64,000 nucleotides of DNA from Streptomyces humidus (GTDB lineage Bacteria; Actinomycetota; Actinomycetes; Streptomycetales; Streptomycetaceae): NCBI RefSeq assembly GCF_014649655.1, contig NZ_BMTL01000013.1, positions 62,001 through 126,000 of the forward strand. Direction: 5' to 3'. A model generated the notes under the pieces. The model ran no database searches. It saw nothing but the letters and a program-made list of their open reading frames with translations, and was not told where the DNA came from. Positions 49,017 to 57,179 of this stretch are shown piece by piece; within the stretch, counting starts at the first letter, position 1, and every line of letters begins with the position of its first letter. The translations under genes and the position numbers were made by a program.

Positions 49017-50069
49017 TCAGCCGGTCGCCTTCTGGACGAACTCGGTCGTGTACGTCTTGTCGAGATCCACCTTGGCGTTCTGGATGTTCGGGTTGAACGC
49101 CTTGAGGACCTTCTCCACGGTCTCGGGGCCGCCCTTGGGCATCACGCCGTCCTTGGTGAACATGGGCAGCGTGTTCTTGATGGCCACCGAGTACAGCATC
49201 TTGTTGCCCTGGGAGTAGTCGGCGGGCATCTTGTCGGCGATCTCGGTCGCGCTGTGGGTGGACATCCACTTGAGCGTCTTGACGAATGCATTGGCCAACT
49301 TCTGGACGGTGTCCTTGTGGCCATTGACCCAGCTTGTCTGCATGTACAGGCTCGACGACGGGTACGGTCCGCCGAGCGCCGCCTGGGAGCCCTCCGGCGT
49401 CCGCATGTCGAGCAGGATCTTGCCGGCCTTCTTGTCCAGGATCGTCGCGACGGTCGGGTCGGTCGTCATACCGCCGTCGATGGCACCCTGCTGCAGGGCG
49501 GCGATGAAGGTCGGCCCGGCGCCCACGGCGACCGGGGTGAACTCGCTGACCTTGACGCCGTTCTTGACGGCGAGGTACTTGGTGAGGAAGTCCGTCGAGG
49601 AGCCGAGGCCCGTGATGCCGAGCTTCTTGCCCTTGAAGTCCTTGGGCGAGGTGATGTCGCCCTCGGCCTTCGTCGACACGATCTCCACCTCGCCGGGCGC
49701 CTGCGAGAACTGGACGACGGACTCCACCTCCTTGCCCTTCACCTGCAGGTCGAGGGTGTGGTCGTAGAAGCCGACGGCGCCCTGGACCTGGCCGGAGACG
49801 AGCGCGGTCTCGGCCTGCACGCCGGCGGGTTCGCTCAGCAGCTCGACGTCGAGTCCCTCGGCGTCGAAGTAGCCCAGGCGCTGGGTGAGCATGGCGGGCA
49901 GGTAGATGACCTTGTCCAGGCCACCGACCATGATCTTGACCTTGGTGCCCTTGCCGTCACCCTTGCTGCCGGCGCCGGCGGCGTTGGCGGCGTCGTCGGC
50001 ACACGCGGTGAGCGAGGAGAGGGAGAGCAGGCAGGCGGCCACGGCCGCGTATCTGACGGTTGTGCGCAT
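49017..50069 (-). CDS. ABC transporter substrate-binding lipoprotein, SsuA/NMT1 family
   Basis: 350 aa. A signal peptide with lipobox SSLTAC (residues about 19-24 from the ATG start) marks a lipid-anchored extracytoplasmic protein. The NMT1/THI5-like fold shows KVKIMVGGLDKVIYLPAMLTQRLGYFDAEGLDVEL, DLQVKGKEVESVVQF and DFKGKKLGITGLGSSTDFL. Such proteins bind nitrate, sulfonates, taurine or thiamine precursors; the ligand cannot be chosen from sequence. ATG 50069 is used, a GTG 12 nt upstream being an alternative. Last gene of an ATPase-permease-binding protein operon. Confidence 0.9.
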   Translation of the reverse strand: MRTTVRYAAVAACLLSLSSLTACADDAANAAGAGSKGDGKGTKVKIMVGGLDKVIYLPAMLTQRLGYFDAEGLDVELLSEPAGVQAETALVSGQVQGAVGFYDHTLDLQVKGKEVESVVQFSQAPGEVEIVSTKAEGDITSPKDFKGKKLGITGLGSSTDFLTKYLAVKNGVKVSEFTPVAVGAGPTFIAALQQGAIDGGMTTDPTVATILDKKAGKILLDMRTPEGSQAALGGPYPSSSLYMQTSWVNGHKDTVQKLANAFVKTLKWMSTHSATEIADKMPADYSQGNKMLYSVAIKNTLPMFTKDGVMPKGGPETVEKVLKAFNPNIQNAKVDLDKTYTTEFVQKATG

Positions 50070-50190
50070 GGCGGGGTTCACGTCCTTGTGAGAAGGCGAT
50101 GCGGGGATGGGGAACGGTGCGCGTGAGGAGCGGTGACCGGCGAGCGGTCCGCGCGGGAGGGCTCGCCCGAGGGCCTGCCCGGGCGAGGGG

Positions 50191-51051
50191 TCAGTCCGAG
50201 CCCGACGGCTTCCAGCGGAAGATGCGGCTTTCGGCGAAGGTCAGCAGTCCCTCGGCGACCAGGGCGACGACGGCGAGGATGACCATCGCCGCGTACACGC
50301 CGGCCGCGTTGAAGGTGCCCTGGGACTGGGCGACGAGGAGCCCGATGCCCTTGGTGGCGCCGATGTACTCGCCGACGATGGCGCCGATGAGGGCGAAGCC
50401 GAAGCTGACGTGCAGGCTGGTGAAGATCCAGGAGGTGGCGGACGGGATGACCACCTGAAGGGTCACCCTGCGGTCGCTCGCGCCGAGGATGCGGGCGTTG
50501 GCGACCAGGTTGCGGTCGACCTCGCGGGCGCCCTGGAAGGCGTTGAAGAAGACCGGGAAGAACACCAGGACGACGGCCGAGGCGACCTTGGAGGCCGGAC
50601 CGAGCCCGAACCAGATCACGAAGATCGGGGCCAGCACGATCCTGGGTATCGAGTTGAGCACCTTGATGTATGGACCAAGGATGTCGGCGAGAAAGGTGAT
50701 CCTGCCCAGCGCGATGCCGCACACCACGCCGGCGACCACACCGATGATCCAGCCGAGCAGCGCCTCGTAGAGCGTGTACCAGATCTGCTCGCCCAGTGAG
50801 CCGAGCGCGGTCCCGTGCGTGATCCAGGTGGAGATCTGGTCCCAGATCTTGCTCGGCATCGAGAAGTTGAACGGATCGATGACCTTGGCGCGGGACAGCC
50901 CCTCCCACAGGGCGAGCACGGCCACCAGGAGCAGCACGCGGGACACCGTGACGACGATCTTGCGCCTGCGCGCGGCACGCGCGCGGTAATGGGCGCGGTC
51001 CGGTGCCGGGACCGCGTCGGTCACCGGTGCGCTGAGGAGGTCAGGCGACAT
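50191..51051 (-). CDS. ABC transporter permease, SsuC/TauC type
   Basis: A 286-aa permease with six hydrophobic segments, starting after a basic N-terminus (RARAARRRKIVVTVSRVLLL). The BPD_transp_1 EAA loop is recognisable in AREVDRNLVANARILGASDRRVTLQVVIPSA. Other helices include LLGWIIGVVAGVVCGIALG, PAPIFVIWF-like APIFVIWFGLG and FGFALIGAIVGEYIGA. ATG 51051 follows GAGG and overlaps the ATPase 3' end by 11 nt, so translation is coupled. It moves the ligand of the lipoprotein encoded downstream. Confidence 0.9.
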   Translation of the reverse strand: MSPDLLSAPVTDAVPAPDRAHYRARAARRRKIVVTVSRVLLLVAVLALWEGLSRAKVIDPFNFSMPSKIWDQISTWITHGTALGSLGEQIWYTLYEALLGWIIGVVAGVVCGIALGRITFLADILGPYIKVLNSIPRIVLAPIFVIWFGLGPASKVASAVVLVFFPVFFNAFQGAREVDRNLVANARILGASDRRVTLQVVIPSATSWIFTSLHVSFGFALIGAIVGEYIGATKGIGLLVAQSQGTFNAAGVYAAMVILAVVALVAEGLLTFAESRIFRWKPSGSD

Positions 51052-51856
51052 CGGCGGCACCTCTTTCGCGAGTGATGCGGACCTCTTCACCGAGGGACTC
51101 CCAGATCTCGCGGTAGATCTCGATGAACCGCGGCTCCAGGCGCACCGACTCGACCTTGCGCGGCCGCGGCAGGTCGATGTCGAAGACCTGCTTCACGGTG
51201 GCGGGACCGGCGGTCATCACGACGACCTTGTCGGCCAGCGCGATGGACTCCTCGAGGTCGTGGGTGACGAACACGACGGACGCGCCGGTGCCCTCCCACA
51301 GTTCGAGCAGCTCGTCCGACATCAGAGCCCTGGTCTGCACGTCGAGCGCGGAGAACGGCTCGTCCATGAGCAGGATCTCGGGGTCGTTGACGAAGGTCGC
51401 GGCGAGGGCGACGCGTTTGCGCTGGCCGCCGGAGAGCTGGTGCGGATAGCGGTCCTCGAAGGCCGCGAGTCCGACCCGGCCCAGCCACTCACGGGCCCTG
51501 CTCTTCGCCTCCGCCTTGGGCACCCCGCGGAAGCGGGGGCCGGCCATGACGTTCGACAGAACCGTGCGCCAGGGGAAGGTCGCGTCCTGCTGGAAGACGA
51601 AGCCGACCTTGTCGCCGACGCCACGCACGGGTTGCCCGGCGACCAGGACCTCGCCCTGGGTGGGCTCCTCCAGCCCGCTGACCAGGGTCAGCGTGGTGGA
51701 CTTCCCGCAACCGGTGGGGCCCACGACGGCTACGAACTCGCCGGGGCCGACGGTGAGGTCGAGTTCCCGCACGGCGGTGTGCGGAACTCCCGACGGGGTC
51801 CTGAAGACCTTGCTCGCGCCCCGCAGCTCGATGGCGGGGCTGGTGTGTGCGCTCAT
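51041..51856 (-). CDS. ABC transporter ATP-binding protein, SsuB/TauB type
   Basis: A 271-aa nucleotide-binding subunit. Walker A is VVGPTGCGKST; the Q loop is VFQQDATFPWRTVLSN (Pro-Trp as in nitrate/taurine importers); the signature is LSGGQRKRVALA; Walker B is ILLMDEPFSALD; the H loop is VTHDLEES. Two downstream-strand starts are possible: ATG 51856 (chosen) and ATG 51892, which has AAGG 3 nt upstream. First gene of the operon, divergent from a CitB-type regulator across 160 bp. Confidence 0.92.
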   Translation of the reverse strand: MSAHTSPAIELRGASKVFRTPSGVPHTAVRELDLTVGPGEFVAVVGPTGCGKSTTLTLVSGLEEPTQGEVLVAGQPVRGVGDKVGFVFQQDATFPWRTVLSNVMAGPRFRGVPKAEAKSRAREWLGRVGLAAFEDRYPHQLSGGQRKRVALAATFVNDPEILLMDEPFSALDVQTRALMSDELLELWEGTGASVVFVTHDLEESIALADKVVVMTAGPATVKQVFDIDLPRPRKVESVRLEPRFIEIYREIWESLGEEVRITRERGAADVA

Positions 51857-52016
51857 GGCCGGGGACGGTAGAGGTGACCCGCGAGACAGCATCAGCCTTC
51901 TGAGCGCATGCGCTTCTTTTGCTTGCAAAGGCCTGTTGTGCTCGTTTTGCTCGCGCTACAACAGCGAAGCCGAAACACGGGCTCGAAGCCCGCCTGGCCC
52001 TCAGGAGAGAGGCCCG

Positions 52017-52709
52017 ATGATCAACGTCCTGGTGGTGGACGACGACTTCCGTGTCGCCGAGATCAACGCCAAATACGTGGGGAAGGTTCCCGGTTTCCGG
52101 GTCGCCGCCCGCGCACACAGTGCTGCGCAGGCCCTCGCCTGTGTACAGCGCGGGAACATCGACCTGGTTCTGCTCGATCACTACCTGCCCGACGGGACCG
52201 GTCTCGACCTCGTCCACCGCATGCGGGAGCAGGGCCACGGCACCGACGTCATCATGATCACAGCGGCCGGCGACGTGGCGACGGTGCAGACCGCGATGCG
52301 TCTGGGCGCCCTGCACTACCTGGTCAAACCGTTCACGTTCGCAGCGCTGCGCGCCCGCCTGGACTCCTACGCCGCCCTGCGCCGCACGGTCGACCGGGTC
52401 GGCGGCCACGGCGTCGCCGGGCAGGAGCAGGTCGACCGCATCTTCGGCGCCCTGCGCACCGGCCCGGGGCCGTCCTCTCCCGGTCTGCCGAGCGGCCACT
52501 CCGAACCGACCGCGGACCTCATCTGCGCCGTCCTGCACCGCGCGAGTCAGCCGCTGTCGGCCCACGAGGTCGCGTCCGAGACCGGGCTCAGCCGCTCCAC
52601 CGCCCAGCGCTACCTCCGCCAGCTGGAACAGGCCGGACGGCTGCACCTCTCCCTCAAGTACGGCGACACGGGCCGCCCGGAACACCGGTACGCGTGGGTG
52701 GCGCCCTGA
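52017..52709 (+). CDS. Orphan response regulator, CitB/DcuR family
   Basis: 230 aa, closely similar to the regulator at 48196 along its whole length: VVDDDFRVAEINAKYVGKVPG, phospho-Asp in LVLLDHYLPDGTGLDL, Thr in MITAAGD, Lys in LVKPFTF, and HTH LSAHEVASETGLSRSTAQRYLRQLE. Even the linker (EQVDRIFGALR) and the end (LKYGDTGRPEHRYAW) match. No histidine kinase adjoins it. It is divergent from the ABC operon, so that operon is the probable target. It could receive phosphate from the kinase at 46.5 kb. ATG follows CAGGAGAG. Confidence 0.9.
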   Translation: MINVLVVDDDFRVAEINAKYVGKVPGFRVAARAHSAAQALACVQRGNIDLVLLDHYLPDGTGLDLVHRMREQGHGTDVIMITAAGDVATVQTAMRLGALHYLVKPFTFAALRARLDSYAALRRTVDRVGGHGVAGQEQVDRIFGALRTGPGPSSPGLPSGHSEPTADLICAVLHRASQPLSAHEVASETGLSRSTAQRYLRQLEQAGRLHLSLKYGDTGRPEHRYAWVAP

Positions 52710-52760
52710 CCGTTCCTTCACACACCCGTACGGCACCACGACCGGCGGGTCTCCCGCCCG

Positions 52761-54353
52761 TCACGCGGCTCCCGCCCCCGTCAGCGACCGCACCTCGGTC
52801 TCCGCGTGCTTGGCCTCGTCCGCGATCTCGGCCGAGGTCACGGTGCCGAGCCAGCCCGCCACGAAGCCCAGCGGGATCGAGACCAGGCCGGGGTTCTGCA
52901 GGGGGAAGTACTGGAAGTCCATGTCCGGGAAGAGCGACTCGGGGCTGCCCGACACCACCGGCGACAGCACGACGAGCACCAGGGCCGGGATCAGGCCGCC
53001 GTACACCGCCCACACGGCGCCTCGGGTGGTGAAGCCCTGCCAGAACAGCGAATACAGCAGGGCCGGCAGGTTCGCGGACGCCGCGACGGCGAAGGCCAGC
53101 CCGACCAGGAAGGCGACGTTGAGATCGCGGGCCAGCAGACCGAGGCCGATCGCGACCACGCCGACGCCCACGGCGGCGATGCGCGCCACCGTGACCTCGC
53201 TGCGGGGTTCGGCGTCGCGTCGGCGCAGGGAGGCGTACAGGTCGTGCGCCACCGACGCCGAGGAGGCGAGGGTGATGCCTGCGACGACGGCCAGGATCGT
53301 GGCGAAGGCGACGGCCGTCACGACGGCGAACAGGACCGTGCCGCCCGTGGAGTCTGCGCCGCCCCCGAGATCGAGTGCCAGGAGGGGCACCGCCGTGTTC
53401 CCGGACGCGTTCGAACCGCGCACGGCCTGCGGGCCGACGATCGCCGCCGCACCGAAGCCGAGCACGATCGTCATCAGGTAGAAGCCGCCGATCAGCCCGA
53501 TCGCCCAGACGACCGAGCGCCGGGCGGCCCGTGCCGTCGGCACGGTGTAGAAGCGGGACAGGATGTGCGGCAGCCCCGCCGTGCCCAGCACCAGCGCGAG
53601 CCCCAGACTCATGAAGTCGAACCGCGCGGTCCAGTCCCCGCCGTACTTCAACCCGGGCGCCAGGAACGCGGCGCCGTGCCCGCTGCGGTCGGCGGCCGTG
53701 CGCAGCAGCTGGTCGAAGTCACCGTGGAAGCGCAACAGGACGAGCACGGTGAGGACGACGGTGCCGCCCAGCAGCAGTACCGCCTTCACGATCTGGATCC
53801 AGGTCGTGGCCCGCATCCCTCCCAGCGACACATAGACGACCATGAGCGCGCCGACCCCGATGACGGCCCAGGAGCGCGCCGCCTCGCCCGTGTTGCCCAG
53901 GAGCAGCGCGACCAGACTGCCCGCGCCCACCATCTGGGCCACCAGGTAGAGAACGGACACGGTGACCGAGGAGGTTCCCGCCGCGATGCGCACCGGCCGC
54001 TCGCTCATCCGCGCGGCGACCACGTCGGCGAGGGTGAACCGACCGCAGTTGCGGACCAGTTCGGCGACGAGGAACAGCACCACCAGCCAGGCGACGAGGA
54101 AGCCCACTCCGTACAGCAGCCCGTCGTACCCGAACAGGGCGATCAGCCCGGAGACGCCCAGGAAGGAGGCGGCCGACATGTAGTCGCCGGCGATGGCAAA
54201 ACCGTTCTCCATCGGGGAGAACAGCCGTCCGCCCGCGTAGAACTCCTCCGCCGAGCCGTGCCGGTTGCGACTCACCCAGGTGGTGATCCCCAACGTCACC
54301 GCGACGAAGACACTGAACAGCAGCAACGCCGGCGTCTGATGGTTGCCGGTCAC
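52761..54353 (-). CDS. actP: Sodium:solute symporter (acetate permease ActP-like)
   Basis: A 530-aa SSS-family transporter with about 13 helices. Signatures include GGRLFSPMENGFAIAGDYMSAASFLGVSGLIALFGYDG, the typical ActP opening. FTLADVVAARMSERPVRI and LGTAGLPHILSRFYTVP follow, the latter with the Na+-site region. GTG 54353 is used because its GTGA overlaps the DUF485 gene stop; the longer frame would lie entirely over that gene. It imports acetate or a related monocarboxylate with Na+ or H+. The DUF485-SSS pair is the yjcH-actP arrangement. Specificity is by family only. Confidence 0.9.
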   Translation of the reverse strand: MTGNHQTPALLLFSVFVAVTLGITTWVSRNRHGSAEEFYAGGRLFSPMENGFAIAGDYMSAASFLGVSGLIALFGYDGLLYGVGFLVAWLVVLFLVAELVRNCGRFTLADVVAARMSERPVRIAAGTSSVTVSVLYLVAQMVGAGSLVALLLGNTGEAARSWAVIGVGALMVVYVSLGGMRATTWIQIVKAVLLLGGTVVLTVLVLLRFHGDFDQLLRTAADRSGHGAAFLAPGLKYGGDWTARFDFMSLGLALVLGTAGLPHILSRFYTVPTARAARRSVVWAIGLIGGFYLMTIVLGFGAAAIVGPQAVRGSNASGNTAVPLLALDLGGGADSTGGTVLFAVVTAVAFATILAVVAGITLASSASVAHDLYASLRRRDAEPRSEVTVARIAAVGVGVVAIGLGLLARDLNVAFLVGLAFAVAASANLPALLYSLFWQGFTTRGAVWAVYGGLIPALVLVVLSPVVSGSPESLFPDMDFQYFPLQNPGLVSIPLGFVAGWLGTVTSAEIADEAKHAETEVRSLTGAGAA

Positions 54354-54925
54354 AGCGCACCGCCTCTCGCTCCACGCGTCAGCTCCTGTGTGTCCCAGCG
54401 CAGTTCGAGTGCCGCCCGGTCCCGGCGCAGCCGCGCGTGGCGGGCGTAGGCCCAGGTGAGCAGGAACGTGCTGAGGAACTGTCCGAGGCCGGCGAGCAGC
54501 GCCACGTTCACCGCTCCCGCCACGGGTCGTGCCATGAACTCCGGCGCGGTCGTCGCGGCCACGACGTAGGCCACGTACCAGACGAAGAACCCGAGAACGG
54601 CGGGCACGACGAAGCGCCGGTACCGGCGGCGGACTTCCTGGAAGGCCGCACTGCGCTGGACCTCGAGATAGATCCGGGCCGCCGCCGCGGCGCCGGTCTC
54701 CCGCTCCCGGCGGGCCCCCGGCACCTCGCTCACGTGAGGGCTGACAGCCGACTCGCCCCAGCCGGAGGCGAGAGCGTCGTACCACGGGTCCTCGTAGTGC
54801 AGGTCTCCTGCCGTCTCGACGAATGCCCGGCCCAGATCTTCGTGGTGTTCACGCGCGTGCGACGTGGGACCGCCGGTCTCGGGACCGTCCCCGTCAGCAC
54901 GGGCACGATCGTTGCTTGACTGCAT
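54350..54925 (-). CDS. DUF485 membrane protein (YjcH-like partner of ActP)
   Basis: 191 aa. A polar N-terminus of about 100 residues, extended compared with E. coli YjcH, is followed by the DUF485 core: SAAFQEVRRRYRRFVVPAVLGFFVWYVAYVVAATTAPEFMA and NVALLAGLGQFLSTFLLTWAYARHARL, two membrane helices. The last residues overlap the symporter start (GTGA). Start is uncertain: ATG 54925 is used, with a GTG at 54976 possible. The N-terminal extension contains several acidic segments of unknown role. Confidence 0.82.
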   Translation of the reverse strand: MQSSNDRARADGDGPETGGPTSHAREHHEDLGRAFVETAGDLHYEDPWYDALASGWGESAVSPHVSEVPGARRERETGAAAAARIYLEVQRSAAFQEVRRRYRRFVVPAVLGFFVWYVAYVVAATTAPEFMARPVAGAVNVALLAGLGQFLSTFLLTWAYARHARLRRDRAALELRWDTQELTRGARGGAL

Positions 54926-55005
54926 GCCCAAGGATGGACAGAACGGGAAGATCTCTGACTCTTCTTTCCCGAACACTTCACCCCATCAGGTGACCAAAAG
55001 GCCAT

Positions 55006-55689
55006 TCACCCTGTGGGTGGTCGTACCAAGCCCTTTCGGAACGCGTAACGCACCGCCTGGGCACGGCCCTTGAGCCCGGTCTTGGTGAACATGTTGTTGA
55101 TGTGGGTCTTCACCGTGGCGGTGGACACGCTCAGCCTGCGCGCGATCTCCTGGTTGCTGAGACCCTCGGCGATCAGCACCAGCACCTCCGCCTCCCGAGT
55201 GGTCAGCCCGTCGGGCACGACCGCGGGTTCCGCCGGCTCCCGCTCGGGGGCGGACAGACGCTCCAGGAGCCTTCGCTGGACGCTCGGCGAAAGCCCCGCG
55301 TCCCCGGACAGCACGCTGTGCACCGCCCGTACGATCTCGTCCCCGTCGGCGTCCTTGGTCAGGTAGCCGCGTGCTCCCGCTCTCAGCGCCGGGAACAGGG
55401 ACTCGTCGTCCGCGTAGGTCGTGAGCACCACCACCTGCGTCCCCGGGTGTTCCGCGCGGATGCGCCGGGTCGCCTCCACTCCGTCGCAGCGGGGCATGCG
55501 CAGGTCCATCAGCACCACGTCGGGAGCGAGTTGGCCCACGAGTCGCACCGCCTCGTCCCCGTCCGCCGCGGCGCCCACGACCTCGACTCCCGGCAGCAGC
55601 CCGAGCAGCATCACGATGCCTTCCCGGACGACCGTCTGGTCGTCCGCGACCACCACCCGGGCGGGCTTCTTCTCCGGCTCCTCGGTCAT
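55006..55689 (-). CDS. NarL/FixJ-family response regulator
   Basis: 227 aa. The receiver (about 10-125) has VVVADDQTVVREGI, phospho-Asp in VVLMDLRMPRCDGVEA, Thr in VVLTTYAD and Lys in YLTKDAD. The LuxR HTH (about 165-227) is LTTREAEVLVLIAEGLSNQEIARRLSVSTATVKTHINNMF. The ATG overlaps the kinase stop by 4 nt (ATGA), so both are made together. Targets are unknown. An unusual perfect palindrome upstream of the kinase is a possible autoregulatory site. Confidence 0.92.
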   Translation of the reverse strand: MTEEPEKKPARVVVADDQTVVREGIVMLLGLLPGVEVVGAAADGDEAVRLVGQLAPDVVLMDLRMPRCDGVEATRRIRAEHPGTQVVVLTTYADDESLFPALRAGARGYLTKDADGDEIVRAVHSVLSGDAGLSPSVQRRLLERLSAPEREPAEPAVVPDGLTTREAEVLVLIAEGLSNQEIARRLSVSTATVKTHINNMFTKTGLKGRAQAVRYAFRKGLVRPPTG

Positions 55690-56837
55690 ACCGGCACCTT
55701 CAGCGTCACCACGAACCCCTCCTCGCCCGGTCCCGCGGCGAGCGAGCCGCCCAGCAGCTCGGCGCGCTCCCGCATGCCCAGCAGACCGTACCCGCCTCCG
55801 GCCTCCGCGAGTTCGCCCGGCGGACCCCCTGTGTCCCGCACGTCCAGGGTGACTTCGCGTGGGCCGTACTCCAGCCGTACGCGGATCTTCGCGCCCGGTG
55901 CGTGTCTCCGGGCGTTCGTCAGGGCTTCCCGGGCGACCCTGCGCACGGCCTGCGACGCCTCGGCCGGCAGCGGCCGGCGTTCGCCCCCCACGGTGACCTC
56001 GACGGCGTCGGACGTTCGCACGAGGGCCCGCAGGCAGTCTTCCAGGGGCGTCAGTTCTCCCCGCAGCGCGGAGAGCGACTGTCTGGTCTCGTCCAGACCG
56101 TCGCGGGCCATTCCGCGGGCCGCCACGACCCGTGCGAGGATCTGCGCGCGGTCCGCTCGTCCCTCGAGCAGCAGTCGGGCCGCTTCCAGGTGCACGAGTT
56201 GCGCCGAAAGGCTGTGCGCGAGGACGTCGTGGATCTCCCGGGCGACACGGGCCCGCTCGGCGAGGGCGGCCGACTCGGCTTCGGCGGCGCGCGCCGCCCG
56301 CTCCTGGGCGAGCAGCCGATGCGCGTTGCCCCGGGCCTCGGCGTCGAGCCGCAGGGCGTATCCGGCGAGCGCCATCCCCCCGATGGCGGAGGCCGAGGTC
56401 GGACCGGTGCCGTCGTCGACCGCGACGAAGGCGGCGAAGGCGACCGAGGCCGCCGGCAGGGCCGCGAGCAAGGGCAGCCGCTCCAGGGCCGTGACGGCGC
56501 ACCCACAGCACAGCACGACGGCGGCCGGTCGGAAACCGGCGGCCTCCGACCCGGCGGCCAGTCCGAGCAGCATGAGGACGAGGGCGAGGGACGGCCGCAG
56601 CCGGTGCTCGGGCGTGGTCCGCAAGAGCGCCCCTGCCAGCCCGCCGGACGCCAGGGCCGCGCCGGCGCCGGCCACCGCGATCCACCCGTGGACGCGGCTG
56701 TCGTGGAAGGCGGTGCACATCAGCGCGGCCGGCACCAGCAGCCTCACCGCCCAGGCGAGCAGCCGCCCGGGGCGCGAGACCTCCTTGGGGCTCGGCGCCT
56801 CCCGGGAGAGCCGGCGGGTCCACCCGTTCGCCGTCAC
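55686..56837 (-). CDS. NarL-type sensor histidine kinase (HisKA_3)
   Basis: A 383-aa kinase. Helices at about 25-160 (LLAWAVRLLVPAALMCTAFH, WIAVAGAGAALASGGLAGALL, LALVLMLLGLAAGSEAAGF, AVVLCCGCAVTALERLPLL) form a short membrane sensor. The phosphoacceptor is His near residue 203 in REIHDVLAHSLSAQL, followed by HATPase_c with VAREALTNARRHAPG, VRDTGGPP and GYGLLGMRERAELLGG. GTG 56837 follows AAGGAG. The stimulus is unknown. Partner of the LuxR-type regulator at 55006. Confidence 0.9.
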   Translation of the reverse strand: MTANGWTRRLSREAPSPKEVSRPGRLLAWAVRLLVPAALMCTAFHDSRVHGWIAVAGAGAALASGGLAGALLRTTPEHRLRPSLALVLMLLGLAAGSEAAGFRPAAVVLCCGCAVTALERLPLLAALPAASVAFAAFVAVDDGTGPTSASAIGGMALAGYALRLDAEARGNAHRLLAQERAARAAEAESAALAERARVAREIHDVLAHSLSAQLVHLEAARLLLEGRADRAQILARVVAARGMARDGLDETRQSLSALRGELTPLEDCLRALVRTSDAVEVTVGGERRPLPAEASQAVRRVAREALTNARRHAPGAKIRVRLEYGPREVTLDVRDTGGPPGELAEAGGGYGLLGMRERAELLGGSLAAGPGEEGFVVTLKVPV

Positions 56838-57179
56838 CCGCGCTCCTTCCGCGCGGTGCGGGCCACACCGTCCCCGTACGCCGTGGCGGCGGCGAGAGCC
56901 GGGCGCGGAGACGGACATCACGGCCTCCGTGAGCGGGAAGGGGAGGCCGGCAGCGAGTGCCGCCGACGCCTTCGACGCTACGGAGATCCGTCCGTCCGCA
57001 GATCGGAGCCGGGGTGGATCGTGGGTGGACCTTCACCGGCGAGGGTCTCCACCCGTGGGTGGAGACCCCGACCGGACGACATGCCGTCGCATCGGCCGGC
57101 GCGTCTCGCGGGCCCTGCCGGACCGCCGCGCGGATTCCCGGCCGAGCCCACGCAGACCCGCGAGCGGTCGCCGCCGCGG
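56838..57179. other. Intergenic region between the NarL-type kinase gene and parE
   Basis: 342 bp without a gene. It must include the promoter of the kinase-regulator pair and the parE terminator. The dominant feature is the 26-bp palindrome at 57043-57068; a weaker related GGGTGGA motif lies at 57023-57029. Confidence 0.5.
57043..57068. promoter_or_regulatory. Perfect 12-bp inverted repeat: operator or terminator
   Basis: GGGTCTCCACCC (57043-57054), a GT spacer, then GGGTGGAGACCC (57057-57068). The nearly contiguous symmetry is more operator-like than terminator-like, since a 2-nt loop cannot close. It lies 206 nt upstream of the kinase start and 112 nt past the parE stop. Confidence 0.55.
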
